This document shows positions 8,441-20,962 of a DNA stretch of 64,000 nucleotides, piece after piece. The notes beneath the pieces are model-generated. The model saw only the letters and a program-made list of their open reading frames with translations. It was not told the origin of the DNA and did no database searches. The position numbers were made by a program, and so were the translations under genes. Each line of letters opens with the position of its first letter. The stretch's first letter is position 1. Origin of the DNA: Streptomyces sp. ASQP_92 (GTDB lineage: Bacteria > Actinomycetota > Actinomycetes > Streptomycetales > Streptomycetaceae). The stretch spans positions 182,403-246,402 of the forward strand of contig NZ_JAODUA010000012.1 in the NCBI RefSeq assembly GCF_025399895.1, given 5' to 3'.

Positions 8441-9594
8441 ACGGCCGAACGTACCGCCCTCACCAGGGCCTGGGCGCGGGGATCCGCGGTGACACCCTTC
8501 TGGAGCCCGTTGGTCACATAGCCGAACGCCAGGCCCGACTCGGGGTCGGCGAAGCCCAGCGAGCCGCCGCGCCCGGGGTGCCCGAACGACCCGGGGGCGA
8601 GCAGCGGGCAGGCGGGGCCGTGCAGCATGTAGCCGAGGCCGAAGCGGGTGTTGACCACCAGGACGCGGTCGGGTCCCGCGCTCTCCTCGGTGCGGGCCAG
8701 GGTGAGCGTCGCGGGCGCGAACAGCCTTGGCCCGCCGTCGACTTGGCCGATCGTGGCGGCGTAAAAGCGGGCCAGCGCGCGGGCGGTGGAGATGCCCGCG
8801 GAGGCGGGGAGCTCGGCGGCGCAGTAGGCGGGATCGTTCTCGTCGGGCAACGGATCGATCGCCCCGAACGCGCGCCGGGTCAGGGAGTCGGGGTCCCGGT
8901 AGGCCTCGGCGACGCTCCGCTTGGGCCGCAGCCGCAGACCGCCCTCGCCCACGGGCGCCTCGACCGGGCCGACCCGGCCCACCCGGTGCGCCTCGGTGTC
9001 CGGCACGCCCAGCCAGAAGTCCAGGCCGAGCGGCCCGGCTATCTCCTCGGCAAGCCAGCGCCCGATGGTGCGTCCGGTGACGCGCCGCACCAGCTCGCCG
9101 AGCAGCCAGCTGTACGTCTGCGCGTGGTAGCCGTGCGCGGTGCCGGGCTCCCAGAACGGATGCTGGGCGGCGACGGCCGCCGGGCCCGAGGTGGCGTCGG
9201 CGGCCTCGGCGGGGGTCAGCGGGCGGTCCAGGGCGGGCACCCCGGCCCGGTGCGCCAACAGGTGCCGCACCAGGGTGCGTTCCTTGCCGTACGCCTTGAA
9301 CTCGGGCCAGTACGTCGACACGGGCGCGTCCAGGTCGAGCCGGCCGCGCTGGTGCAGGAGGAGGGGGACGGCGGCGGCCACGCCCTTCGTGGCCGAGCGG
9401 ACGATCTGGGCGGTGTCCAGGGCCCAGGGGGCCGTGCCGTCCACGTCCCTGGTGCCGGCCCACAGGTCGACGACCTTGCGCCCGTCCCGGTACACGGCCA
9501 CGGCGGCGCCCCGATCGCCCCGGTGCGTGAAGTTCCGCACGAAGGCGTCCTTCACGGGTTCGTAGCCCGGGGCCACGGCGCCCTGTACGTCCAC
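8437..9594 (-). CDS. Serine hydrolase of the beta-lactamase/esterase (class C, EstB-like) family
   Basis: A 385-residue penicillin-binding-like esterase. The SxxK nucleophile motif is RSATKGVAAA, the YxN-like motif is YSWLLGELV, and a C-terminal GHPGRGGSLGFADPESG holds the HxG-type motif of EstB-like enzymes. There is no signal peptide, so it is probably cytoplasmic. I chose GTG 9594 (VDVQGAVAPG) because GGGGAG lies 6 bp ahead; GTG 9612, 18 bp upstream in the same frame, has no such site. The open frame continues to 9696 but only into the repeat region. It is coupled by a 4-bp overlap to the downstream SDR gene. Confidence 0.86.
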   Translation of the reverse strand: MDVQGAVAPGYEPVKDAFVRNFTHRGDRGAAVAVYRDGRKVVDLWAGTRDVDGTAPWALDTAQIVRSATKGVAAAVPLLLHQRGRLDLDAPVSTYWPEFKAYGKERTLVRHLLAHRAGVPALDRPLTPAEAADATSGPAAVAAQHPFWEPGTAHGYHAQTYSWLLGELVRRVTGRTIGRWLAEEIAGPLGLDFWLGVPDTEAHRVGRVGPVEAPVGEGGLRLRPKRSVAEAYRDPDSLTRRAFGAIDPLPDENDPAYCAAELPASAGISTARALARFYAATIGQVDGGPRLFAPATLTLARTEESAGPDRVLVVNTRFGLGYMLHGPACPLLAPGSFGHPGRGGSLGFADPESGLAFGYVTNGLQKGVTADPRAQALVRAVRSAV

Positions 9595-9654
9595 GATCCA
9601 CTCCCCATCCACTCCCGCGCCGCCCTGACGCCCCTCCCATGGTGCCCCAGCCCC

Positions 9655-9800
9655 CTGGGGCTCCGCCCCAGACCCCGGGCACCTTTGCCCACCCACCCGC
9701 CCGTAAGCGCAGGGTTGGAGGGTGCCGGCCCTCCTGGGGCTCCGCCCCAGACCCCGTTCGCGCCTGAACGGCGCTCGTCCTCAATCGCCGGACGGGCTGA
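9655..9800 (+). repeat. Composite intergenic repeat, locus 1: hairpins and linker segment
   Basis: This stretch holds no gene. It contains two copies of the hairpin CTGGGGC-TCC-GCCCCAG (9655-9671 and 9734-9750), each followed by ACCCC. After the second copy comes a conserved segment of about 45 bp (GTTCGCGCCTGAACGG... to CCGGACGGGCTGA, ending at 9800). The same order recurs at loci 2, 3 and 4 (about 20.4-20.9, 54.7-55.2 and 63.7-64 kb). Open frames here are by-products of the repeats. Confidence 0.85.
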
Positions 9801-9833
9801 GGTGGCCTGCGCCGACCCGCACCGAGTAGTTAA

Positions 9834-10150
9834 GGGGCGCGGGGAACTGCGCGAGAAGCGACCACGACGCGAGGTGGACATCGGGTTTCAGGGGCGCGAG
9901 GAACTGCGCAAGAAGCGACCACGGCCCGCAGGTTCAAGAGGGGTAAGGGGCGCGAGGAACTGCGCGAAAAGCGACCACGATCCGCAGGTTCAAGAGGGGT
10001 TAGGGGCGCGGGGAACTGCGCGAAAAGCGACCACGGCCCGCAGGCCGAGAACGGGTTTTGGGGGCGCGGGGAACTGCGCAAGAAGCGACCACGACCCGCA
10101 GGATCGAGAGGGGTCAGGGGCGCGGGGAACTGCGCGAAAAGCGAGTGCGG
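9834..10150 (+). repeat. Tandem 56-58 bp repeat array, locus 1 (six units)
   Basis: Six units begin with GGGGCGCGRGGAACTGCGC at 9834, 9891, 9947, 10003, 10061 and 10117. About 33 bp at the head of each is conserved (to AAGCGACCACG); the remaining roughly 23 bp falls into a few types. The array fills the gap between the serine hydrolase start and the cbiO stop. It is not CRISPR: the variable parts recur and the unit is not a palindromic repeat with unique spacers. Confidence 0.9.
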
Positions 10151-10167
10151 CCGCGCCGCCGGGGCGG

Positions 10168-11069
<902 letters not shown>

Positions 11070-11073
<4 letters not shown>

Positions 11074-11831
11074 AGGGTCCAGCCCAGCAGACACACCACC
11101 AGCGCCGCCCCGGGCAGCGCGACCGCCCGCGTCCACTGGACACGCGTCGCGGTCACCTCGTCGATCACAGGCATGGACCCGGCGTACCCCCGGCTGACCA
11201 TCGCCAGATGGACGCGTTCGCCGCGTTCGTAGGAGCGGATGAAGAGCGCGCCCGCCGACTTCGCGAGGACGCCCCAGGAGCGCACCCCGCGGGCCTCGAA
11301 GCCGCGGGAGCGGCGGGCGATGGACATGCGCCGCATCTCGTCCGTGATGACGTCCCCGTACCGGATCATGAAGGAGGCGATCTGGACGAGGAGGGGCGGC
11401 AGGCGCAGGCGCTGGAGGCCCAGGAGCAGGGCGCGCAGTTCGGTGGTGGAGGCGAGGATCACGGAGGCGGCGACGCCCAGGGTGCCCTTGGCGAGCACGT
11501 TCCAGGCGCCCCACAGGCCGTTCTCGCTGAGCGCGAGGCCGAGGACGTGCACCTGCTCGCCGGGCACCACGAACGGCATAAGCACGGCGAACGCCACGAA
11601 CGGGATCTCGATGAGCAGGCGTTTGAGCAGATAGCCGGCCGGGATGCGGGCCGCGCCCGCCACGGCGGCGAGCAGCACGGCGTACAGCGCGAACGCCCAC
11701 ATCGCCTCGCGCGGCGTGGACACCACCACGACCACGAACGCGAACACCGCCGCGAGTTTGCAGTGCGGGGGCAGCTCGTGGACGGGTGAGTGGCCGTGCC
11801 GGTAGAGGCGGTGGGAGTGGCCCGCTCCCAT
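11070..11831 (-). CDS. cbiQ: ECF metal transporter transmembrane T component CbiQ
   Basis: A 253-residue membrane protein with about five hydrophobic segments. It carries the coupling-helix motifs of T components, seen here as RRMSIARRSRGF and GERVHLAMVSRGYAG; the two Ala/Ser-Arg-Gly motifs dock onto the ATPase. It starts 1 bp from the cbiM stop and overlaps cbiO by 4 bp, so the three genes form one tight operon. The T component transmits ATP-driven motion to the substrate-binding CbiM. Confidence 0.92.
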
Positions 11832-11832
11832 G

Positions 11833-12930
11833 TCAGACGGCTTCCGGGGTGCGGTCGGTACCGCGGCCCCGCGGGGCGGAGTCCGTACGGCGCCTGCGGA
11901 CCGCCCAGAACACTCCGCTGCCCACCACCACCGTGACGCCGACGCCGATCACTCCGGCGAGGCCGCCGGCGAGGCGGGCGTCCCCGATGTCCTTGACCGA
12001 GTAGTCGGCGAGCGGGGAGTCGGAGGTGGCGTGCTCGGTGGTCTTGGCGTCGATGCCCTTGTCGTGGGCGACCTTCTCCAGGCCGTCGGGGCTGGCCGAG
12101 GCGTAGAAGGAGACGAAGCCGGCGAGCAGCAGGGCGGTGACGATGCCGATGCCCCACACCTTCCTCGTGGACCCGGCGCGGGCGGCGGCGGGGGCGGGCA
12201 CCGCGGCGGGGGCGTCGATGAGTTCGCCGCCGACGCGCAGCTTGAGCGGCACGGTCAGGCCGCGGGCCCCGTACACGAGGTCGGGGCGTACGGCGAGGAC
12301 GGCGCCGACGGTGAGCGCGGTGATGGCGGCCTCGCCGATGCCGATGAGGAGGTGGACGCCGACCATCGCGGTGAGCACCTTGGTAATCGGCACGTCGGTG
12401 GTGCCGCCGAGGGCGTAGATCGCGGTGAAGACGAGGGCGGCGGCCGGTACGGAGAACAGCGCGGCCACGAAGGAGGCGGCGGTCACCGAGCGGCGGGTGC
12501 GGGGAAGCACCGCGAGCAGGCCGCGGAAGAGGAGGTAGGCGACGACGGTGGTGGTGATCGCCATGTCGGTGATGTTGACGCCGAGCGCGGTGAGCCCGCC
12601 GTCGGCGAACAGGACGCCCTGCATGAGCAGGACCACCGAGACGCAGAGCATGCCCGTGTACGGCCCGACGAGGATCGCGGCGAGCGCGCCGCCCAGCAGA
12701 TGGCCGCTGGTGCCGGCCGCGACGGGGAAGTTCAGCATCTGCACGGCGAAGATGAACGCGGCGACCAGCCCGGCCAGCGGCGCCGTCCGCTCGCCCCCGG
12801 CGCCCGGCGCGTGGGAGGTGCCCCCCAGTTCGCGCCGCGCTCCGCGCAGGCTGACGGCGACGGCGGCGGCGGCGACCACACCTGTGACCGCCGATACAGG
12901 TGCGTTGATGAATCCATCGGGTACGTGCAT
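11833..12930 (-). CDS. cbiM: ECF metal transporter substrate-binding component CbiM with fused PDGLE (CbiN-like) tail
   Basis: A 365-residue membrane protein. The mature N-terminus MHVPDGFI supplies the ligands (N-terminal amine and His2) that bind Ni2+ or Co2+ in NikM/CbiM. A CbiM membrane core of about 200 residues follows. The C-terminal part begins with ASPDGLEKVAHDKG, the PDGLE/CbiN-like module, ending in a further membrane helix and an Arg-rich tail. This is the fused MN arrangement. ATG 12930 is required because the metal ligands must be N-terminal; the frame upstream to 13056 is not used. CbiM is the first gene of the operon. A Nur-like dyad 75 bp upstream suggests nickel control. Confidence 0.93.
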   Translation of the reverse strand: MHVPDGFINAPVSAVTGVVAAAAVAVSLRGARRELGGTSHAPGAGGERTAPLAGLVAAFIFAVQMLNFPVAAGTSGHLLGGALAAILVGPYTGMLCVSVVLLMQGVLFADGGLTALGVNITDMAITTTVVAYLLFRGLLAVLPRTRRSVTAASFVAALFSVPAAALVFTAIYALGGTTDVPITKVLTAMVGVHLLIGIGEAAITALTVGAVLAVRPDLVYGARGLTVPLKLRVGGELIDAPAAVPAPAAARAGSTRKVWGIGIVTALLLAGFVSFYASASPDGLEKVAHDKGIDAKTTEHATSDSPLADYSVKDIGDARLAGGLAGVIGVGVTVVVGSGVFWAVRRRRTDSAPRGRGTDRTPEAV

Positions 12931-13005
12931 GGGTGGACTCCGATTTCCCGTGGCGCCCTCTTCCCTGCGCGGGCGTGCGCAGAACCGTTTGATGATAGTG
13001 CCCTG

Positions 13006-13022
13006 TTGCGAACGTCTTGCAA
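13006..13022 (-). promoter_or_regulatory. Nur-like (nickel-sensing Fur family) operator ahead of cbiM
   Basis: On the minus strand the sequence reads TTGCAA-GACGT-TCGCAA, a 6-5-6 dyad. The published Nur box of S. coelicolor is tGCaa-N5-ttGCa; this site matches it with one change at a weak position. TTGCAA could also serve as a -35 element, with CACTAT or TATCAT 16-19 bp further on as the -10, so a bound repressor would block the promoter. No cobalamin riboswitch is seen between here and the start codon. Confidence 0.55.
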
Positions 13023-13144
13023 AAGCGGCCGAGAGACAACTGACAAGCCGACTCACCGGGGGCTTACCAGGAAATTATGGGACATTGGATAACAAATAGT
13101 GCGAACCGGTATTCACCAGCAGCACCCAGCGTGAGGAGCGATCG

Positions 13145-13612
13145 ATGTCGCCCGCAGTCGAGGACCACTCCGAGGACCACGCCGCCGAACGCTCCGCCGA
13201 GGGTCCCGACCTCTCCCGCTCCGCAGCGGACCGCGCCGCCTCCCGCCCCGTGGAGGATCACGCCCGGGCCCGCGTCGTCACCGACGCCCCGCTCTCCAAC
13301 CCCGTCCCGGTGGCCATGCGCTACGACCCCGCGGACTCGTCCGGCGCGGTCCGCTTCGCCTTTCCCGGCGGCAACGAGTGGGCCTTCCCGCGCGATCTGC
13401 TGGAGTCGGGCCTGCGTGCGCCGGCCAGCCGGGGCGATGTGAGCGTCTGGCCGTGCGGCCGGGCCCAGACGGTCCTCGAGTTCCACTCGCCGGAGGGGGT
13501 CGCGGTGGTCCAGTTCGACAGCTCGCCCCTGGTCCGCTTCCTGCGCCACACCTACGCCACGGACGCGCGGGCGGCCCCGGCCGCCGCGTCCCCGGCGGGT
13601 CCCCGCGGCTGA
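13145..13612 (+). CDS. ssgE: SsgA-like sporulation/cell division regulator (probably SsgE)
   Basis: A 155-residue SsgA-family protein, a group found only in sporulating actinomycetes. The family core is clear: VAMRYDPADSSGAVRFAFP, WAFPRDLLESGL, GDVSVWPCG and LVRFLRHTYAT near the C-terminus. It has an N-terminal extension of about 45 acidic, low-complexity residues. GAGGAG sits 5 bp ahead of ATG 13145. The assignment to SsgE rests on remembered synteny (SCO3158 lies a few genes from pmt SCO3154 in S. coelicolor). SsgE has been linked to late sporulation and spore release. SsgA-like proteins direct autolysis and septum placement, which fits the nearby PBP and PMT. Confidence 0.82.
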   Translation: MSPAVEDHSEDHAAERSAEGPDLSRSAADRAASRPVEDHARARVVTDAPLSNPVPVAMRYDPADSSGAVRFAFPGGNEWAFPRDLLESGLRAPASRGDVSVWPCGRAQTVLEFHSPEGVAVVQFDSSPLVRFLRHTYATDARAAPAAASPAGPRG

Positions 13613-13633
13613 ACCCGGCCCCCGCCCACGCGA

Positions 13634-13666
13634 AGGCCCCCCGTGCGCGAGGCGCACGGGGGGCCT
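13634..13666 (+). terminator. Strong terminator after ssgE
   Basis: A perfect 15-bp stem, AGGCCCCCCGTGCGC paired with GCGCACGGGGGGCCT, with a GAG loop. It starts 22 bp after the ssgE stop. Confidence 0.85.
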
Positions 13667-13708
13667 GGTGACGCCGGCGGTCCCGTCCCCACAGGCCGCC
13701 CACGTCGG

Positions 13709-13744
13709 CCGGGACCCACGGCCGCTCGGTTCGTGGGGTCCCGG
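13709..13744 (-). terminator. Hairpin after the MMPL transporter gene
   Basis: CCGGGACCCACG pairs with CGTGGGGTCCCGG, with one bulged G and an 11-nt loop. It lies 18 bp past the MMPL gene's stop (minus strand) and would also back up the ssgE terminator. Confidence 0.6.
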
Positions 13745-13761
13745 CGTTCGGGGGGCGGGGG

Positions 13762-15984
13762 TCAGACCCGCGCCAACTCGCGGTCGCCGTCGGCGTCGCC
13801 GCTGTCCTGCTTGCGCAGGCCCTCGCCCTCGACATCGACGTTGGGCAGCACCCGGTCCAGCCAGCGCGGCAGCCACCAGGCCTTCGCGCCGAGCAGCGCG
13901 AGCACCGCGGGCACGATCGCCATCCGGACGATGAACGCGTCGAAGAAGACCGCGATGGCCAGGCCGAAGCCGATCATCTTGATCATTTGCTCGCTGGAGC
14001 CGATGAAGCCGGAGAACACCGCGATCATGATGACGGCGGCTGCCGTCACCACCCGGGCGCCGTGCTTGAACCCGGTCACGATCGCCTGGCCCGGCCGCTC
14101 GCCATGGACGTACGCCTCGCGCATCCGCGTGACCAGGAACACCTCGTAGTCCATCGCCAGGCCGAAGACGACGCCCACCATGAAGATCGGCATCATCGAC
14201 ATGATCGGGCCGGTCTGCTGCACGCCGAAGAGCGAGCCGAGCCAGCCCCACTGGAAGACCGCGACGACCGCACCGAGGGCGGCGACCACCGAGAGCAGGA
14301 AGCCGAGGGCCGCCTTCAGCGGGACCAGGACCGAGCGGAAGACCACCATCAGGAGCAGGAAGGCGAGTCCGACGACGAGTGCCAGATAGGGCAGCAGCGC
14401 GTCGTTCATCTTCTGCGAGAAGTCGATGTTCATCGCGGTCGAACCGGTCACCAGGACCTTCGCCCCGGTGTCCGCCTTGATGGTGGAGCCCGCGTCCCGG
14501 ATCGAGTGGACCAGGTCCTCGGTCTGGGTGGAGGACGGCTTGGACTTCGGGATGACCGTGATGGTCGCCGTGTCGTTGCCGGTGTTCGTGTTGTACGCGG
14601 GCGGCAGCACCGGGCCCACGTCCGGGAGCTTCTTGATCGCGGCCACCGTCGCATCGGCCGCGCCCCTGACTCCGTTCGCCGCGCCCTTGCCGTCGACGAC
14701 GACCATGAAAGGCCCGTTGAAGCCCGGCCCGAAGCCCTCCGAGAGGGTGTCGTAGGCGCGGCGCTGGGTGGTGGAGGTCGGCTGCGAGCCGTCGTCCGGC
14801 AGACCCATCTGGAGGGAGCTCGCGGGCAGCGCGATCGCGCCGAGCCCGATGACGCCGACGAGCAGCACCCACACCGGCCTGCGCAGCACGAAGCTCGCCC
14901 AGCGGGTGCCCATGTTGGGCTTGCCCTCGGCGGTCCGCTCGCCCCGCTCGTGCGCCTTGCGGGCCTTGCGGCCGAGCACGCGCCGGCCGGCGAAGCCGAG
15001 CAGCGCGGGTATGAGGGTCAGGGCGATGAGGACGGCGATGACGACGGTGCCGGCGGCCGCCACTCCCATCTTGGTGAGCATCGGGATGTTGACGACGGCC
15101 AGGCCCACCAGCGCGATGACCACGGTCAGACCGGCGAACACGACGGCGGAACCCGCCGTTCCCACGGCCCGCCCCGCGGCGTCCTCGCGCTCCCTGCCCT
15201 CGGCCAGCTCGGCCCGGAAGCGGGAGACGATGAACAGGGCGTAGTCGATGCCGACCGCGAGCCCGATCATCATCGCGAGCGTGGACGTGGTGGAGCCGAG
15301 GTCGAGCACATTGGCAAGCGCCGTGATGGTGGAGACACCGATGCCGACCCCGATGATCGCGGTGAGCAGCGGCAGCCCCGCCGCCACCAGCGAGCCGAAG
15401 GTGATCACCAGGACGAGCCCCGCGATGACCACGCCGATGATCTCGCCGGAGCCGGTCTCCGGCATGGCCTGGAGCGCGTCACCGCCGATCTCCACGGTGA
15501 GCCCGGCCTTCTTGGCCTCATCGCCGCTCTTCTTGAGCGCGTCGCGGGTGTCGTCGGTGAGCTGCATCGCGTTGGCCTTGTACGACACCTGGACGTACGC
15601 GATGGAGCCCTGGCCGTTCTGGGAGACGGCCTTCGCCTCGAAGGGGTCGGTGACATTCGAGACCTGGTCCGAGCCCGCCTTCAGGCCGGCCACGGTCTTC
15701 TCGACCGCGGCCTTGTTGGCGGGGTCGGCCATCTTCTGGCCCTCGGGCGCCTTGAAGACGACGCGGGCGGTCGCCCCGTCGGCGGTGTCGTTCGGGAACC
15801 GGTCCTTGAGCAGGTCGAAGGCGCGCTGCGCCTCGGTGCCGGGAATGGAGAACGAGGAGGAGGTGGCGGTGGTGGCGGACGCGGCACCGAAGCCGGCGAG
15901 GGCGAGCAGTGCCACCCACACCAGGGCGACATAGCGGCGGCGCCGGAAGGCGAACCTGCCTAGGCGATAGAGGAACGTGGCCAC
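13762..15984 (-). CDS. MMPL family RND-type transporter
   Basis: A 740-residue inner-membrane exporter made of two homologous halves. Each half has a membrane helix, a large external domain (about residues 40-190 and 400-520) and a block of five or six helices. The conserved GxxxDY motif of MMPL helix 4 appears as IGLAVGIDYALF and VVFGLAMDYEVFL; its Asp-Tyr pairs relay protons. The family exports lipids or hydrophobic compounds. The GTG start at 15984 begins the first positively charged segment (FLYRLGRFAFRRRRY). A TetR gene lies just upstream on the same strand, and a palindrome cluster upstream of that probably controls both. The substrate is unknown. Confidence 0.93.
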   Translation of the reverse strand: MATFLYRLGRFAFRRRRYVALVWVALLALAGFGAASATTATSSSFSIPGTEAQRAFDLLKDRFPNDTADGATARVVFKAPEGQKMADPANKAAVEKTVAGLKAGSDQVSNVTDPFEAKAVSQNGQGSIAYVQVSYKANAMQLTDDTRDALKKSGDEAKKAGLTVEIGGDALQAMPETGSGEIIGVVIAGLVLVITFGSLVAAGLPLLTAIIGVGIGVSTITALANVLDLGSTTSTLAMMIGLAVGIDYALFIVSRFRAELAEGREREDAAGRAVGTAGSAVVFAGLTVVIALVGLAVVNIPMLTKMGVAAAGTVVIAVLIALTLIPALLGFAGRRVLGRKARKAHERGERTAEGKPNMGTRWASFVLRRPVWVLLVGVIGLGAIALPASSLQMGLPDDGSQPTSTTQRRAYDTLSEGFGPGFNGPFMVVVDGKGAANGVRGAADATVAAIKKLPDVGPVLPPAYNTNTGNDTATITVIPKSKPSSTQTEDLVHSIRDAGSTIKADTGAKVLVTGSTAMNIDFSQKMNDALLPYLALVVGLAFLLLMVVFRSVLVPLKAALGFLLSVVAALGAVVAVFQWGWLGSLFGVQQTGPIMSMMPIFMVGVVFGLAMDYEVFLVTRMREAYVHGERPGQAIVTGFKHGARVVTAAAVIMIAVFSGFIGSSEQMIKMIGFGLAIAVFFDAFIVRMAIVPAVLALLGAKAWWLPRWLDRVLPNVDVEGEGLRKQDSGDADGDRELARV

Positions 15985-16098
15985 GAGGGCGTACTCCCGG
16001 TCAAGTCGTATGGAATCAGCAGGGCATGGGGAATCAGCCCGACGACGAGAGCGGCGTGCGTCAGGTGGGGCGGTACTGCGAAAGCCGGGCGGGGAGGC

Positions 16099-16674
16099 CT
16101 AGCCGGGGGCGCCGAGGGCGGGGAGGACCACGGCGTCGAAGTAGTCGGCGAGGAAGGCCTGGTCGACCGGGCGGTCCTCGATGAACTGCCGGGCGGCGAA
16201 GGCGCCGACCAGCATGTGGACGACATAGGGGAGCGCACGGTTGTCCGCACCGACCTCACCGCGTTCCACCGCGCGCCGCAGCACCGCGGCGAGCCCGGTG
16301 ATCTCCGGCTCGATCAGCACCTCGCACAGCGCCTTGTGGAGCTCGGGGTTGTCGTGGACGGCCCGCATCAGACCCCGCATCAGCGCGGAGTCCTTCTCCA
16401 TCTGGCAGTCGTCCTCGCGGGCGACCATCGCCTGGAAGTCGCCGCGCAGCGAGCCGGTGTCGATCTCCGCGAGGGTGACCGGCTTGTTGTGCCGCAGGGC
16501 GCGCGCGACCAGCTCGGGCTTGCTCCCCCACTGGCGGTAGAGGGTGGCCTTGCTGGAGCGGGTGCGGGCGGCGACGGCGTCCATGGTCAGGGCGTCGTAA
16601 CCGACCTCGCGCAGCAGGTCGAGCACGGCTTCGTAGAGCTCCGCCTCGCGTTCCGGGGTGAGCCTGCCCGCCAT
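16099..16674 (-). CDS. TetR family transcriptional regulator
   Basis: A 191-residue regulator. The N-terminal helix-turn-helix is visible at about residues 25-50 (LTMDAVAARTRSSKATLYRQWGSKPELV). The C-terminal ligand domain resembles the TetR_C type that follows YRQWGSK proteins. ATG 16674 is preceded by GGAGAGGAGG at good spacing; the open frame beyond it to 17106 is spurious. The gene is followed 114 bp downstream by the MMPL exporter in the same direction, so it is likely a local repressor of that exporter. Three inverted repeats at 16759-16809 lie in its promoter region. Confidence 0.92.
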   Translation of the reverse strand: MAGRLTPEREAELYEAVLDLLREVGYDALTMDAVAARTRSSKATLYRQWGSKPELVARALRHNKPVTLAEIDTGSLRGDFQAMVAREDDCQMEKDSALMRGLMRAVHDNPELHKALCEVLIEPEITGLAAVLRRAVERGEVGADNRALPYVVHMLVGAFAARQFIEDRPVDQAFLADYFDAVVLPALGAPG

Positions 16675-16758
16675 GTCGACCTCCTCTCCTGATGCGTCCG
16701 GCGCATCCGGACCACCTCCGCGTACGGACCGGTGCGTACCGGGTGCGCGGACCGCCTT

Positions 16759-16809
16759 TTCGTACCGTACGAACGTAACCTCGGGCCCGAGCGAAACGAA
16801 ACCGTTTCG
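16759..16809. promoter_or_regulatory. Cluster of three palindromes between tetR and the tricorn gene
   Basis: TTCGTAC-C-GTACGAA (16759-16773), CTCGGGCCCGAG (16780-16791) and CGAAAC-C-GTTTCG (16797-16809) lie in a row with centres 17-20 bp apart. The first is the best candidate operator for the adjacent TetR protein. The cluster sits in a 235-bp divergent promoter region and could affect both directions. Confidence 0.55.
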
Positions 16810-16909
16810 CTTGTGTTCTCGACCACAAGTGTCGGAACGGGATAAGCCGGAACGGAATAAAGCGTTCCCACGAGTTGCCGCACCCCCTCCCCGCGGAAAG
16901 CATTGGGGG

Positions 16910-20422
<3,513 letters not shown>

Positions 20423-20451
20423 CCCCGCCCCCTCCCGGCCCGGGGCCCATT

Positions 20452-20702
20452 CGCGCGGTTCCCCGCGCCCCCGGAGGAACTCGTTTCCGTCTGCGGCCCG
20501 CAGGTGGCTGGTCGCGCAGTTCCCCGCGCCCCTGAAACCCTCTTGAACCTGCGGTTCGTGGGCGCTTCTCGCGCAGTTCCCCGCGCCCCTAAACCCGCTC
20601 GAACCTGCGGGCCGTGCTCGCTCTGCGCGCAGTTCCCCGCGCCCCTGAAACCCTCTTGAACCTGCGGGCCGTGGGCGCTTCTCGCGCAGCTTTCCGCGCC
20701 CC
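20452..20702 (-). repeat. Tandem 56-58 bp repeat array, locus 2 (five units, reverse orientation)
   Basis: Unit heads read on the plus strand as CGCGCAGTTCCCCGCGCCCC, ending at 20471, 20532, 20589, 20645 and 20702; the first and last are diverged. The spacer types GAACCTGCGGGCCGTGG and CTCTTGAACCTGCGG match those at loci 1 and 3. The array sits between the convergent tricorn and SDR genes. Confidence 0.88.
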
Positions 20703-20714
20703 TCAACTACTCGG

Positions 20715-20894
20715 TGCTGGGGCACCTTCAGCCCGTCCGGCGATTGAGGACGAGCGCCGTTCAGGCGCGAGCGGGGGTGCAGGGGGCGGAGCCCCCGCCC
20801 GGGGTCTGGGGCGGAGCCCCAGGGGCCGGGCCATCCAACCCCCGTCACGGGCGGGTGGGTGGGCAAACCCCCGGGGTCTGGGGCGGAGCCCCAG
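20715..20894 (-). repeat. Composite repeat, locus 2: linker segment and hairpins
   Basis: Reverse copies of the linker (CAGCCCGTCCGGCGATTGAGG to CAGGCGCGA, about 20729-20770) and of the hairpin CTGGGGC-GGA-GCCCCAG at 20806-20822 and 20878-20894. Two direct copies of a segment containing CCATCCAACCC and GCGGGTGGGTGGGCA follow each hairpin. The order is the mirror image of locus 1. The remaining bases up to the SDR stop at 20963 show no gene. Confidence 0.85.
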
Positions 20895-20962
20895 GGGGCC
20901 CGGAGCCATCCAACCCGCTGCACGGGCGGGTGGGTGGGCAGACCCCCCAGGGGCCCCCGGGG

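Noticed and set aside
9834..10150. CRISPR-like array
   Set aside because: The period is regular, but the variable parts recur within and between loci and the constant part is not a short palindromic repeat; there are no cas genes.
12931..13100. Cobalamin riboswitch upstream of cbiM
   Set aside because: No B12-box (GCCACTG) or conserved core is present; the Nur-like dyad is the better explanation.
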